Shown: piece after piece, positions 47,038 to 58,030 of the stretch
How the letters are laid out: each line of letters begins with the position of its first letter
How positions within the stretch are numbered: position 1 is the stretch's first letter
Position numbers and translations under genes: made by a program
NCBI GenBank assembly: GCA_012845835.1
Contig: JABAKD010000023.1
Location: 5,438,137 to 5,502,136, forward strand
Reading direction: 5' to 3'
From: Undaria pinnatifida
Lineage: Eukaryota > Sar > Phaeophyceae > Laminariales > Alariaceae
Length of the DNA stretch: 64,000 bases
The notes under the pieces: generated by a model
The model's database searches: none
Told to the model about the DNA's origin: nothing
Seen by the model: only the letters and a program-made list of their open reading frames with translations

Positions 47038-47587
47038 GACGCAGTGCTACGATAGAGGTGCCACTTTTTGGATTATTTTTATTTTCTGGATAACGGGGCT
47101 CCTTAACCCAAAATCGTCGGGAAAAAAAAGGCAACTTTTTTTTTTTCATCTCTCATGGTTCTCGTTGTATACCTAGTCTAGGCCATGGGATTTTTCTTTC
47201 GGCGGATTAATTTCCACGATCAGCCCGCCCCCCCCAAAAATGAAACCGCCGGGCGATTTTCTTTAACGAACGTTTCATAGCTGGTCTCGACGCGAGGAAG
47301 GGTGCTATGAGAAAAGCATCCTCAAACAGGTTCACGTTTGCAAAGGTCTATCGAACGATGACGTCGGGGCGGCAAGGGGCACCGTATTTCCGGATATGAT
47401 ACCGTCGGGAGCTGGTCTAAAAACCGGCGATTTCGTTCAAGAAAAGCTGGGGCGGCTACCTACCGTAGAACGACTCGGCAACATAATTATGGTTCTCCAA
47501 ATCAGTATTTGGGAGAGGTCTTGAGTATCCTAAATTGAGGGGTAGTATTAAGAAAAAACGTGGTGCACCTCTATCGTAGCAGTCGTC
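47038..47587 (-). mobile_element. C element copy 10, split by a D element
   Basis: The left TIR is gacgcagtgctacgatagagg and the right TIR is tctatcgtagcagtcgtc. Flanks are agta and tgta. The R half ends at about 47215 and the L half resumes at about 47490 (ctccaaatcagtatttggga). The material between is D copy 4. Confidence 0.85.
47217..47488 (-). mobile_element. D element copy 4, nested in C copy 10
   Basis: It starts with cccgccccccccaaaaatg and ends ggctacctaccgtagaacga. It shares ctttaacgaacgtttcatag, gatgacgtcggg and gtcgggagctgg with D copy 3. The nesting shows this D insertion happened after C copy 10 was in place. Confidence 0.8.
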
Positions 47588-48905
47588 TGTACTAGGAGCG
47601 CACTAAGGAACAGCCGCGCAAGGGGACCTTCAATGGAGCTTTGGCTACGGGACCGCCGCGCTAGGGGAACGGCAACAACGCAGTTTTGGGCGCCGAGGCC
47701 GACAAGCTCGCGGACAGCAAAAAAAGCGAGATATCACCCGGAATGTTTTCGGGTCGATAACCCCATGCAAATATTTACCAAAATATGCACATCTCGAGGA
47801 CAACTACACGAAAACATGAATATGTTTACAAAGCCACTAGGCATGTATGCGAATGCACACATATCAAGACTACATGCGTACTAAATATTCAAACTCGATT
47901 CAGATACGAATACAACCGCACGCGCAAAAGCAAGCCTATTATACACTTCTGCTGCAAAACACACAAATTTGTACAGGCAGGGCGAAACTCTACGAACAAA
48001 AAGCAGTTACATACCAAGTAATACGAAGGCATGCATATCGCGAGGTTGTTTGTACGAAAATATTGTAGGTGACTTTTCGGTTTGGCGGAAATGAACTGGA
48101 GCTACGGCATGGATGGCCAGGAAGATAATGAGGTGGTATCAGCTGGCTGTTAGTGTTTACTAATCTGGCAGATTTTGATTTTAGGTGGGGCGTTTGAACA
48201 AGAGGGATCGGGGGGGGGGCGGGGGGCGGGGGGCGGGCGGGACAAATCAATATGTTTGTGTGGAAACTATAAGTCCTTGGAGGGGACAAATCTGAAGGTT
48301 TTAGCAAGAATACATCGGGACCTTTAGACTACATCACCTGCCTGGCACTGTTTATTATTCTAGCAGATTTGATGTTATTGTCAAGATACGGCCTCGAAAG
48401 GCCTGTAATTATCCGAATTTGAGGTCATTTGGATGTGTTTCGTATGATAAGGTTGGCGTTTTATATTCGGGAAAGTTGGGAAATAGATCGGAGGCACGTG
48501 CCTCCGATCTCAGAAGCTATCCGGGGCTCAGGTGGAATCGAATAATGCTACGTCTCTACGAAGGAAAAGAAAGCGAGTGTCTCCGAGAACCTGCTCAACT
48601 GGCAGACCTGCAGGGGGCACTCTGTGCCCCCACCCAAAACTTACACATTACGAATAGCTTCACAATTTGTTACTGTAGTGTACATGGACCGCAAGATAGA
48701 ATATTTCAATCGATAGGTACAACCATGTAATTGCCATGATCTTACCGTGCCCGTGTGGGGCTCTGACATCGCTAATCATAAGAGGTACATATTGCAAAAT
48801 ACAACAGGCGAGGTGATGTGATCATCATGCAATGTCGCCACCAATGAGCAAGAGGGGTCGAGAAATGCCAATCGTCAGTGTTTTGAAAGGAACGCTGTTA
48901 TATCC
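47588..48905. other. 1.3 kb without a recognised gene
   Basis: AT-richer sequence with no domain. A G-rich run lies at about 48211-48240, and the words tggaaactataagtcc and ggggacaaatctgaagg just after it recall an inverted B module. A perfect palindrome lies at 48485-48510. Confidence 0.4.
48485..48510. repeat. Perfect 26-bp palindrome
   Basis: The 13-bp arms (agatcggaggcac and its complement) meet with no spacer, giving a central CACGTG. Confidence 0.93.
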
Positions 48906-49210
48906 GGTCGCCCCGGTGGCGTGTCAGCTAATCATCGAGCCTGGTACGTTTTCAGTTTCGTGAGTGCGAATCCCCCCGAGTGCATACTCGTAAAAATTCG
49001 TGGGGGCTTTTTCTCGTGCACAAATTGACGTGCGGAAAGCGTGAGAGCGTGAGTTAGCAACAACACTCACTCGATGAAAAATCGACGAGCGGTGGGATTA
49101 CTGAACCTTATGCGCGATAAAATTTGGGAGCAAGAACCGGGGGAGAGAAAGGACGACACCTGTGACCACGGCTTGTCCAGAAGCTGGAATGTAGATGTGT
49201 GTGTGAAAAT
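48906..49210 (+). mobile_element. SINE copy 4 (full length)
   Basis: Head ggtcgccccggtggcgtg, B-box-like gagtgcgaatcccc, body gcggtgggattactgaacc, and end cacctgtgaccacggc and tgtccagaagctggaa, followed by a GT/A-rich tail. Confidence 0.87.
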
Positions 49211-49345
49211 GTATAGACTATACATGAAAAAATATGTGTGATTTTTTGTTTTGCAAAGGACTGGGTGGCAAGAGGCACCGTATTTTAGGAGATAGTATCA
49301 CAGTACTGTATCATACCTGGTCTAGTATCATAGTATCAAAGTATC

Positions 49346-49490
49346 AAATCGACGAGCAGTGGGATTGCTGACCTCTATGCGCGACAAAAATTGAAGGCAA
49401 GAACCGGGGGGGGAAGAAGGAACGACACCCGCGACCACCGCTTGTTGTCCAGAAGCTGGATGGAAAAGTAGATGTATGCGAGAAAAAAAA
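49346..49490 (+). mobile_element. SINE copy 5 (3' half)
   Basis: It begins at aaatcgacgagcagtggg and runs to gtccagaagctgga and an A-run. It is flanked on both sides by degenerate catagtat repeats (49312-49345 and 49491-49522), so it appears to sit inside, or to have been duplicated with, a short tandem array. Confidence 0.82.
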
Positions 49491-49524
49491 AGTATCATAG
49501 TTTCATAGTGTCATAGTATCATGT

Positions 49525-50289
49525 AGTACCATAGAAGCTGGTTTCTAAGCCGGCGATTTCGTCCGAGAAAAGTTGAGGGGGGGGGGCTACCGTACAACGA
49601 CTCTTCAAATCATTTTCTTTTGCTCATCCCTTCTTCTATTGCATTCGCACTTTATTTTCTTCTTTTCCATCCCCAGACAGACATGACTCAGATCCGGGGT
49701 ATGTAAGCCGGCTCTCCTCCTCCCTCCCGGCGACGGATTGATTCTACCATATATATATGGACCCCCCCCCCCCAAAAAAAAAAACAGCGATTTCTTTCGG
49801 CGACGGATTGATTCCACCAGAGTTCCCCCCCACCAAAAACCCAGCTATTTCTTTAACCCAGTTGCAACTGGAAACCCTTTTTTGGGGACAAAATTACTTG
49901 CATTTAGTATAGGGAGGGGTTCGGGGGTTCTAAACAAAGGGGTTAACGGGCGTTGCATGGCAGCTGGGCACGATGAAGGATGCTATGATAATATAATACC
50001 AGGTACTATCTTAATACAGACTATCTTCACGTATTCTCTTGTTTGCAAAGGACTCGTATTATCTCGAACGATGAATTCGGGGTGGCAAAAAGGGGCAGCG
50101 TAGGGGGCCCTGTATTTTCGGGAGATACGGTCTGGAGCTGGGGTTTCAAACCGGCGATGACGTCAACCCCTTTACAACTGGAAACCCGTTTTTAGGGACA
50201 AAATTACTTGGATTTAGTATAGGGAGGGGTTCGGGGGCTCTCAAGCGGTTGAAAAGTTGGGGGGGCTAGACACCGTAGAACGACTCCAC
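49525..50289 (-). mobile_element. D element fragments, rearranged
   Basis: A D right end (gccggcgatttcgtccgag to ggctaccgtacaacgac) lies at 49540-49602. A second, composite D-like unit at 49731-50289 has two start-like words (gattgattctaccat and gattgattccaccag), ends gacaccgtagaacgactcc, and carries an internal duplication: gggacaaaattacttg with tatagggaggggttcggggg occurs at about 49880-49935 and 50195-50240. Confidence 0.65.
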
Positions 50290-51434
50290 GGTACGTTCCT
50301 CGGTTTTTTTCTCGGGAAGATTCTAGCTGCGAGCTGGGACAGTCAAGTAACGGCCAGAGACGACACGGAACATGGAAACGTGGTGAGTGAAACTATATAA
50401 TAATTTCTTGTACCCATCAATCGAAATTACTAGAATTTCCGGCTTTGTAGTAAGATATGCCGCCCCCCTCCCGCCGTTTTCTTTCCCCACCTCTCCGACT
50501 CTTCCCTCATATCTCCGACTGACTGCTGTACGAGTATGACCGGTGCCCTTATCAATAGCCCTTTGCTCCTTTTTTTTTCCTTCGCCTCCCTCTCTCTTGT
50601 TCGTACTCCGATATCTGCGGTCACATCCTAGCCCCACCCCTTACCTTTTATTTACGTGCCTGCGCTTACATCCCAGCGCGAATTCACCGTTGATTTTGTG
50701 CTTCCTCGTTGACATGGTGCGAATTATTTTATCGTGTGTTTGCTGCTGTGCTGTTGCCGCCGCTGGGTCGATGGTGCTGCATCTCTCGCTGCCAATTCCT
50801 GCCCAGTATGCACTTGCAGATGTGCAATGCCATGATGCTGCTGAACTGCTGTGATACCCACAAACTGAGTTTCTCCCTATTATTGGGACCACCCCCACCC
50901 CGTTTTACGATTTGTTGGCTCTCCGTTCCGCCAAACACACTCCTCCAGACTGCAACCAAAGCTGCAACACAGAGTTATATTCCTCTAACTACAACACTCT
51001 CATCTTTACTTATTATTCCAGCTTATTTATTCTGACTTATTTCTTACTAAATAATACTCCGGAGTATCATTTTTACCGTTTTGGGTTGAAACATTCTCAT
51101 GTGCTGGCTAGCAAGTGTACTCGTTCATGTCTGTCCCCAGCCCTCTGTCCTCCCAGCGTGTTTATTGCGGTTGGCATCTTGCATGGCCAAAAGAGACTAC
51201 AAACAATCACCTTGCTGTATTTGCATTGTGTATATCTCTGTCTCGTCTAGTTTGTGACCACGGAGCTCGCCTCTCCTCTGAGGAGAGGCGCCGGCACGGA
51301 CACAGCGTGCGCTGGATGAAGATGGGTGGAGCGATCGCGATAACACTGCTTGTGAATGACGCACAGCAGCAAGCAGTAGTACAAGACACCAAACAAACAA
51401 ACACAGCGGTATAATATATACAAAAACGAGAGTT
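50290..51434. other. No recognised gene
   Basis: This contains a short frame with a signal-peptide-like start (MVRIILSCVCCCAVAAAG, ATG at 50715, 46 codons) that I regard as unsupported. Around 51180-51310 sequence resembling the E/X ends occurs (gtgtatatctctgtctcgtc, gacacagcgtgc). A hairpin lies at 51268-51290. Confidence 0.4.
51268..51290. repeat. Perfect hairpin, 10-bp arms
   Basis: cgcctctcct, loop ctg, aggagaggcg. It lies in E/X-like sequence. Confidence 0.9.
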
Positions 51435-52088
51435 GACGCGTGCTACGGTATGGAGGTATTAAGGTATACCGTTTTTTGGCTGAAATGTTTTCTGAATGAC
51501 GGGGCTTCCTTAACCCAAAACCGTCGGAAATGCCGCGTGCTACGGTATAGATGCATTAAGGTATGCCGTTTTTTGGCTGAAATGGTTTTCTGAATGACGG
51601 GGCTTCCTTAACCCAAAACCGTCGGAAATGCCGCGTGCTACGGTATAGAGGTATTATTAAGGTATACCGTTTTTTGGCGGAAATGGATTCTGAATGACGG
51701 GGCTCCTCAACCCAAAACCGTCGGACATAATCGGTCATTTTTTTTTTTTTGGCATGATTCTCGTCGTCGTGCGTATCTATATATTAATACGTAGGGTCCA
51801 CGAGATTTTTCATCCATCCGCGGTTACAAGCAGTTTTGTTTTCCTTCACAAATGTTTTTTTGTTTCGGGTTAAGAAGGACGTTATAACATGTCTTAACCC
51901 CTTTATTTAGAGCCCCCAAATCCCTCCCGAAACTAACTTCAAGTAATTTTTGTCCCCAAAACGAGTTTCCAGTTGTAAACTTGTCCCCAAAACGGGTTTC
52001 CAGTTGTGTAAACGGGTTAAGCTCTCACAAAGCGAGGAACCTCAGAAAAAAGTAAGTCAGGTGAACCTCTATCATCGTAGAGCACGAC
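51435..52088 (-). mobile_element. C element copy 11 with three R-end units and a D insert
   Basis: R-end first. Start words cgcgtgctacggtat occur at about 51437, 51534 and 51632, and aaccgtcgga recurs with the same period, giving three ~97-bp units. The right end is gtagagcacgac. It is flanked exactly by agtt (51431-51434 and 52089-52092). Positions ~51880-52018 match part of the 49.86-50.24 kb D-like segment in reverse (tgtccccaaaacg, ttccagttgt), so this copy was also invaded. Confidence 0.88.
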
Positions 52089-52092
52089 AGTT

Positions 52093-52594
52093 ATAGTCTC
52101 GTCTCCGCGCACGGATTGGTCAACACAGCCGACGCTAGCATTAGTATGGCAGGGGTATAATCGTGTAAGGACAACACGACCCCAAAGTCTTGGGGAAGCT
52201 GAGATGGAGAGGTAAGACACAGCCTGAGTGTGACCCTAGGTAGGCAAACGGGTTCGTTTAGCGGGTGAGCCTTTCTCTAACGGCAGGTGGAGACCCACCG
52301 TCGAAGGAGTCAAAAATGAACAGGCGCAGGCAAATCCCGCACTACCCAGGGTAAAGACAGAGCAAAAAGAGCTGTCGATTCCTGGGTGGCTATCTCACCT
52401 TCTTGGTTGAACCGTACAGGGATCAGCCAAAGAAGGCCGGCAAGTTCATAGTGTTGACTAAACCGGAGGGGCGAGGTTGACACAAAGTCTGCGTTCTGCA
52501 GATGGACGAAAACTGGTACACAAACAAAAGTGTATGGAGCTTAAGCTTTTTTTACCCGGATCCCCAGGAGGATTAAAAAAAAAAAAAAAAAAAG
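52093..52594 (+). mobile_element. F retroposon-like repeat, copy 1
   Basis: It shares gtctccgcgc, cccgcactaccc.gg, tctgggtggctatctc-type words and a 3' end (gcttaagctttttt, ccaggaggat, then 18-20 A) with 53918-54411. The A-run at the end suggests retroposition. I do not recognise the body and see no ORF. Confidence 0.55.
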
Positions 52595-53131
52595 TCAACA
52601 TCGCCCTGTTGACCTGGGAGCACAACAAGTTACACTCTGGAGCTCCTGGGGGAGCCGCCGACCTATATCCTTATGACCGGTATCCGCGGTGGCGTATGTA
52701 TGAGGTTATCCTCGAGCCTGGTATTATAGACTCGGTCAGTTTCGTGAGTTCGAATCCCCCCGAGTGCAATCTCGTATAAATTCGTTGGGGCTTCTTTCTT
52801 GTGTGCACAAAATTGCCTTGCGGAAAGCGCGAGAGCGTGAGTGAGTTAGCAACATTCGATGAGAAATAGATGAGCAGTGGGATTGCTGAACCCTACGATG
52901 CGCGATGAAAATTGAAGGCAAGCACCGGGGGGGAAAAGGGACGACACCTGTGACCACGGCTTGTCCAAAAGCTGGAAAAAAAAAAGATGTGTGTGAAAAA
53001 AAGAAGAAAAGAAATCCTTGATGATGAGGACACACACAGTAAATACGCGCGATCGAAGTGTCGTGTGCACACAGCTTTCGAAGATGAATTGCGACGAAAT
53101 AAATCTTCAATCCCACACACAGGTGGAGTGT
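52595..53131 (+). repeat. B repeat copy split by a SINE
   Basis: The left part (52595-52676) carries ccctgttgacct, gagccgccgacctatatcc and ttatga. The right part resumes at 53014 (atccttgatgatgaggacaca) through cgcgcgatcgaagtgtc to ggtggagtgtatttt. The two halves join as in the uninterrupted copies. Confidence 0.85.
52677..53013 (+). mobile_element. SINE copy 6, with target-site duplication
   Basis: Head ccgcggtggcgtatg, B-box-like gagttcgaatcccc, end gtgaccacggcttgtccaaa, and an A-rich tail. It lies between atccttatga (52667-52676) and atccttgatga (53014-53024), an imperfect ~10-bp duplication of the B target. That is the hallmark of target-primed reverse transcription. Confidence 0.9.
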
Positions 53132-53595
53132 ATTTTCTTTTTACAAATATGGATGACGCATTTATGCTATATACGTACATGGTATATATGTATGTGTGAA
53201 ATCCGGGAGCCGTTGTAATCTGTATTGTCTGTACTGATGAAATTAACGTACAACGTGTACCTTCTCCCAAGGGAGTGTTCCAGCCTGGATCTCCAGCAGT
53301 AGTTCTACTTCTGCCGGGTCCTGTGTTGCTATCGCATCAGTTGTGTAATAAAAGATCGGGCACCGGCGCCAGTACCAAAATGTTGCGCGCGCGTATCGTA
53401 CACCTCCTTGCATGGCAGTGCCAGCACCCTCCCTAGGCCTACGCAACCGGAGGCTGCCTCGTGTTGCCGATGGTCTACTGCTGCTACTGTAATAATGGAC
53501 ATTTTTTTTGTTTTCGACGTTTGTTGTCCCTTTCTGTGTAAGATATAGAAATAATAGTATTAATAGTGGGTTTAACCAATACATTATAATCTATC
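53132..53595. other. No recognised gene
   Basis: Nothing is recognised apart from short open frames. Confidence 0.4.
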
Positions 53596-53917
53596 GGTCG
53601 CCCCGGTGGCGTATCAGGTTATCCTCGAGCCCGTGGTATAGGTCATTTTCGTGAGTTCGAGCCCCGCCGAGTGCATACTCGTATAAATTCGGTGGGACTT
53701 TTTCTTGACAAGTGCACAAATGGACTTGCGGAAAGCGCGAGAGCGTGAGTTAGCAACTCGATGAAAAATCGACGAGCAGTGGGATTGCTGAACCCTACGT
53801 ATGCGCGATAACAGGTTGAAGGCAAGAACCGGGGGCAAGTAGGGACGACACCTGTGACCAAGGCTTGTCCAGAAGCTGGAAAGTAGATGCGTGAGAAATA
53901 AAAACAAGAACAAAAAG
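53596..53917 (+). mobile_element. SINE copy 7 (full length)
   Basis: Head ggtcgccccggtggcgtat, B-box-like gagttcgagccccg, body gcagtgggattgctgaaccc, end caaggcttgtccagaagctg, and a long A-rich tail. It shares gccccgccgagtgcatactc with copy 8, so the two form a subfamily. Confidence 0.88.
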
Positions 53918-54411
53918 TCAGTTGTTTCCATCGATCGACATCCACCACGTTCATACGCGTTGTCTCCGCGCCGAAAATATTGTTCATTCCGAGGACCAAC
54001 GCCCGAATGGGTAGGGTGGACCGTAACTGGACCAAGCCCGGCGGAAGGCCATCTCCCATGGCCAGGGGTTTTGTTAGTGGGTGAGCTTGCGCAAGTCCCA
54101 CACTACCCGGAAAGATGACATTCTGGGTGGCTATCTCCACCGAAACTGACCCTCAGGGGACAGGCCGGGTCGACATACACACGCACCCGTATACAACGGC
54201 AGCTTGCGCTGCCGGGGTTGTACCGAAGACCACTGATAGGGACAGCTTACGCTATACCTACAATGGGACCCGAAGGGTGCGCCAGCTAGCGTTGGGCTGC
54301 GAAAGCAACTGAGTTAAATCGACACACGACGCGTATGAAAATACGTGGAAGTGTGGTGAGCTAAAGCTTTATTTTTCCCCATCCGCCGGAGGATAAAAAA
54401 ATAAATAAAAA
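53918..54411 (+). mobile_element. F retroposon-like repeat, copy 2
   Basis: Counterpart of 52093-52594. Shared words are tgtctccgcgcc, gtcccacactacccgg, ctgggtggctatctcc and the 3' end aaagctttatttttcc, ccggaggat followed by A-rich sequence. It begins directly after the tail of SINE copy 7. Its relation to a known LINE or SINE family is not visible to me. Confidence 0.55.
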
Positions 54412-54863
54412 CAAATTGTTCATTCCATAAGCAAGCGCTGTGGCCCGGGACCGACCACAGCCGTGGCACAGAAAGATAAGACATATAAGAATTACAGGTA
54501 AAACGTTTCGCATCCCGAAACGTTTTTAACTGGTGGCCCTTGCAGTAGAGAGTTACAGGTTAGTTGTTCTAGAAAAATGTATTATAGGTGAGACTCCGCA
54601 ACACCCCCGAGCGACGTTCTATCCGAAAGATATTGTTGTTGTGACTTGCTCGGTGCCGACTAGGCTTGGCGATGACGAAAGAGAGGCTCTGCTCCGGCAG
54701 TAATACGACGGAACGCGTGTTGCATTTTCTGCTCCCACCTTAGAAATGGTGACCCGCCTTGCCATGGCGGCAGCGTCCCCCGCCGTGCTCACCGAGGTGT
54801 TTTTCCTGCTTTATATCAATCACCGTCGCGCGTAACATCCGAAACTAGTTAAATTATACATAT
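54412..54863. other. No recognised gene
   Basis: No domain, RNA gene or repeat is recognised, apart from the word ttgttcattcc, which also occurs inside F copy 2. Confidence 0.4.
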
Positions 54864-55662
54864 ATGCACCACACGTATAACAAACCCCTCACCTAAAGCC
54901 CTTCCCCCCCCCCACCCCTCCCCACCCCCCCACCCCCGCCCCAACCCCCCACCCTCCCCACCCAACCCATCCCAACCCCACCCCCTCGAACACTCCACCC
55001 TCTCTTTACTCACTGATTGTACGACTTACCCCAGGATATACACGATAAACTGATGTATTATTTCCAAAAATGTCACATTTATCCCCTCGAAATAATGTAT
55101 AGTTTCCAGGCACATATCGAGCTGCCCCCCCCCCCCCCCCCCCGCCCCAACCCCCCCCCCCCCCCCCCCCCCCCCCCCGCCCCCAATAATATACTGGTGC
55201 CAAAACCGTCAGATTTATCCCCTCGAAAGGATTTATAGCTTACATGCACAAATTGCCCCTTCCCCCCCCCCCCCCCCCCTCGCCCCCCTCCAAACCCGCT
55301 CGCTTTTGATCAAAACCAGGCCCCCCCTTTTCCTTCACAGCTGTCAGATTTTGTCCCCCTCAGAAACGGGTTTTATAGTTTCCGCGCACAGACTGACTAA
55401 AATCATCCTGTTGACCCTGATAGCTACACTGTAGCTGTAAGGGGAGTCGCCGACCTATATCCTTAATGAGGACACACAACCCGTAATGCGCGCGATCGGA
55501 GTATCACACACAGCTTGCAAAGATGAGTTTCGACGAAATCTTCGATCTCACAGCTGGAGTGTATTTTAATTTTTATAATATATGCACAGCTTGCAAAGAT
55601 GAGTTTCGACGAAATCTTCGATCTCACAGCTAGCTGGAGTGTATTTTAATTTTTATAATATA
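54864..55662 (+). repeat. B repeat copy 2, with 3' tandem duplication
   Basis: It runs from caccacacgtataacaaac through C-tracts, the three gtca.atttatcccc-type modules and the conserved 3' block. The last ~75 bp (gcttgcaaagatgagtttcg to ggagtgtattttaattttta) is present twice, at about 55514-55587 and 55590-55662. Confidence 0.85.
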
Positions 55663-56962
55663 TTTTTTCATGTGTCTTTTTCAAGAAAGCGGTTGCGTTG
55701 ACATATGTATAGACCATGTATGCTACCTGGTGCGATGTAGAGGAAAGGAGCATCATCACTAAAAGGAACATCCACTTCAGGCGAGGGCATGCTTTCGTGA
55801 GCACCACTAACACGAGTATCAGACCTGGACGCGACATCTATTTACAGGACCACAACATCTTCGACGACATATGGAAAATACAGGACGTGTAATCGTGCAC
55901 ACTATATAGTCTACTATAAATAAAGGACGTATAATCGTGCACACTATAGTCTACTATTATACTTGTCCAATATGAAAAGAATATAATAAGGCAGATATAT
56001 TATAAAAAATATTATAAAAATTAAAATACATATATATATATGTCAAAATTGTGATAAACCACACTACCAACATGTTTATAATACGCGGAGTAGTTCGTAC
56101 ATACCGTCTGCATGATGATCGCCTCCCAACCTGTGCCGAGCGAGGTGACATGTGCCGAACCAAGTAGGGACGAAATTGAGCGTGGACACATCAAGCGTTC
56201 AGCCCGCGTACTGACTGGCGCTTGTCCCTCTCGTGTTCATTGGCGGTGGCATTGCATGACCACACCACCTTGCTTGCTGTACTTGCCATGTGCATCTCTG
56301 TCTTGAATAATTGGTTACGTCAGAGTCCCACATCGACAGGTTATTTATTGTGCTGGATGTAAATGGGTGAAATACCATTTTTCCAACGTCAAGATGACGC
56401 CACCACCTGTTAAACGACAGCTATAACATCTGGCACGAATTTTTAGTCGAAATGGTGTTTGTTGTAGCAACATAAATATTTCGCAAGGGCTTTGTGTGTG
56501 TGTGTGTGTTCTTCACATTAAACCGTTCTTCTACTCGTCGACATCCAGCACACCCAGTGTCCGTACTGATTCTTCACCCTAGAAAGATCAGCTCTGTGGT
56601 CACAAGCTACGACACAGAGACTTTCCACACAAGTGACTATCAACTAGTGTCGTCATGAATGGTTGTACATGTCGAATGTTCCACTTGGAATGTTCCGATC
56701 CTTCGGCCAACTACCCGATCCATGTATCATGACGCCCCGCGAAGCTGTAACACACTTCGCTGTTGTTGTTGTTCTCACATTAACTCGCATAATCACTACC
56801 AGGTATTGTATACCAGAGGAGTTTGTTCTCAATTGTTTTTCCAAGAGGTGGCCTGCTGCCATTCACACGTTTATCACACAAACAAAAAACTAGGTTTCGT
56901 TGTGGGAATATGCGGTAGGTGCCTAACACGCAGGTGTCTAAAACGCCAAGGTCCCCAACAAT
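55663..56962. other. 1.3 kb without a recognised gene
   Basis: It contains a duplicated aaaggacgtataatcgtgcac-like word (about 55875 and 55923), a short (GT)n at 56494-56510, and E/X-like words (cacacccagtgtccgtac, ggtcacaagctacgacacagag) at about 56545-56625. Near 56760 it has the four-unit GTT run followed by ttctcacattaactcg, which also follows the giant microsatellite at the start of the window. Confidence 0.45.
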
Positions 56963-57248
56963 GACAACTTCTACGATAGAGGTATTAAGGTATACCTTTT
57001 CTTGGCTGAAATGGTTTCTGCATGACGGTGCACCTCAACCCAAAATCATCGAAAAAAAGGCCAGTTTTTGTCGCGTGGTTCTTTTTGTTGTCTACTTCTA
57101 GGCCATGGTTATTTTTTTCCGGTGTATGTAGTAGTAGCGGTTTCGATTTTTCTCCGAATCAATTTTTGGGAGATGTCTTAAGCTCCCAAGTTGAGGAACC
57201 TCGGAAAAAAAAGCGGTGATCCTCTATCGTATCGTCGTAGCACGCGTC
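56963..57248 (-). mobile_element. C element copy 12
   Basis: The left TIR is worn (gacaacttctacgatagagg). The right TIR is clear, with a small internal duplication (tctatcgtatcgtcgtagcacgcgtc, split here as tctatcgtatcg and tcgtagcacgcgtc). R-end and L-end blocks are both present. No target duplication is seen. Confidence 0.82.
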
Positions 57249-57281
57249 TTTTGGGGTGTATGTCTGCAACTCAGGTGACTC

Positions 57282-57600
57282 CATCGCCCCGGTGGCGTAT
57301 GAGGTAATCCTCGAGCCTGGTATAGGTCAGTTTTGTGACTTCGAGCCCCGCCGAGTGCATACTCGTATATATTCGGTGGGACTTTTTCTTGTGCACAAAT
57401 TGACTTGCGGAAAGCGCGAGAGCGTGAGTTAGCAACACTCGACGAAAAATCGACGAGCAGTAGGATTGCTGAAACCCTATGCGCGATAAAAATTGAAGGC
57501 AAGAACCGGGGGGGAGAAGGGACGACACCTGTGACCACGGCTTGTCCAGAAGCTGGAATGCAGAAGTGCCAGAAACAAAAAAACAAGACCAAAAAATTGT
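57282..57600 (+). mobile_element. SINE copy 8 (full length)
   Basis: Head catcgccccggtggcgtatg, B-box-like gacttcgagccccg, body gcagtaggattgctgaaacc, end cacggcttgtccagaagctg, A-rich tail. It lies ~30 bp after C copy 12. Confidence 0.87.
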
Positions 57601-58030
57601 AGTCATTCATTATTTGACGACTTTAAATTATTCATATATACCACAGGGTATAGTCTATTTATCAAAAAGGACATATATGTGGATACCATACCCCCGGTAC
57701 CAACACGTCCGCTGTATCTGTCGAAACCTCTGCCGAAACCCCCAGCCCCATCACCATTCTGAGAGCTGTTCTTGGGGAACATTCAAGAGATTGACTCATC
57801 CTTGTCTCGCTTTCAAGACTTTCACTGCATGTTCCTGGAAGATTCTGGCGTATACGTACATGGTTATATACTCGTATTATGCTATGCGATAATCAGAAAA
57901 CACTACTAATAATAATCGTATACGTAGAGAGCATCGAAGTAAAAGCATCACGAAATAACAAGTTTCCTCCCTACCACCTCATAGATAGTCTATCTTTTGA
58001 AATATTGGGCATATCTTTACGCAACACTCA
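57601..58030. other. No recognised gene
   Basis: AT-rich sequence with no feature I can name. Confidence 0.4.
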
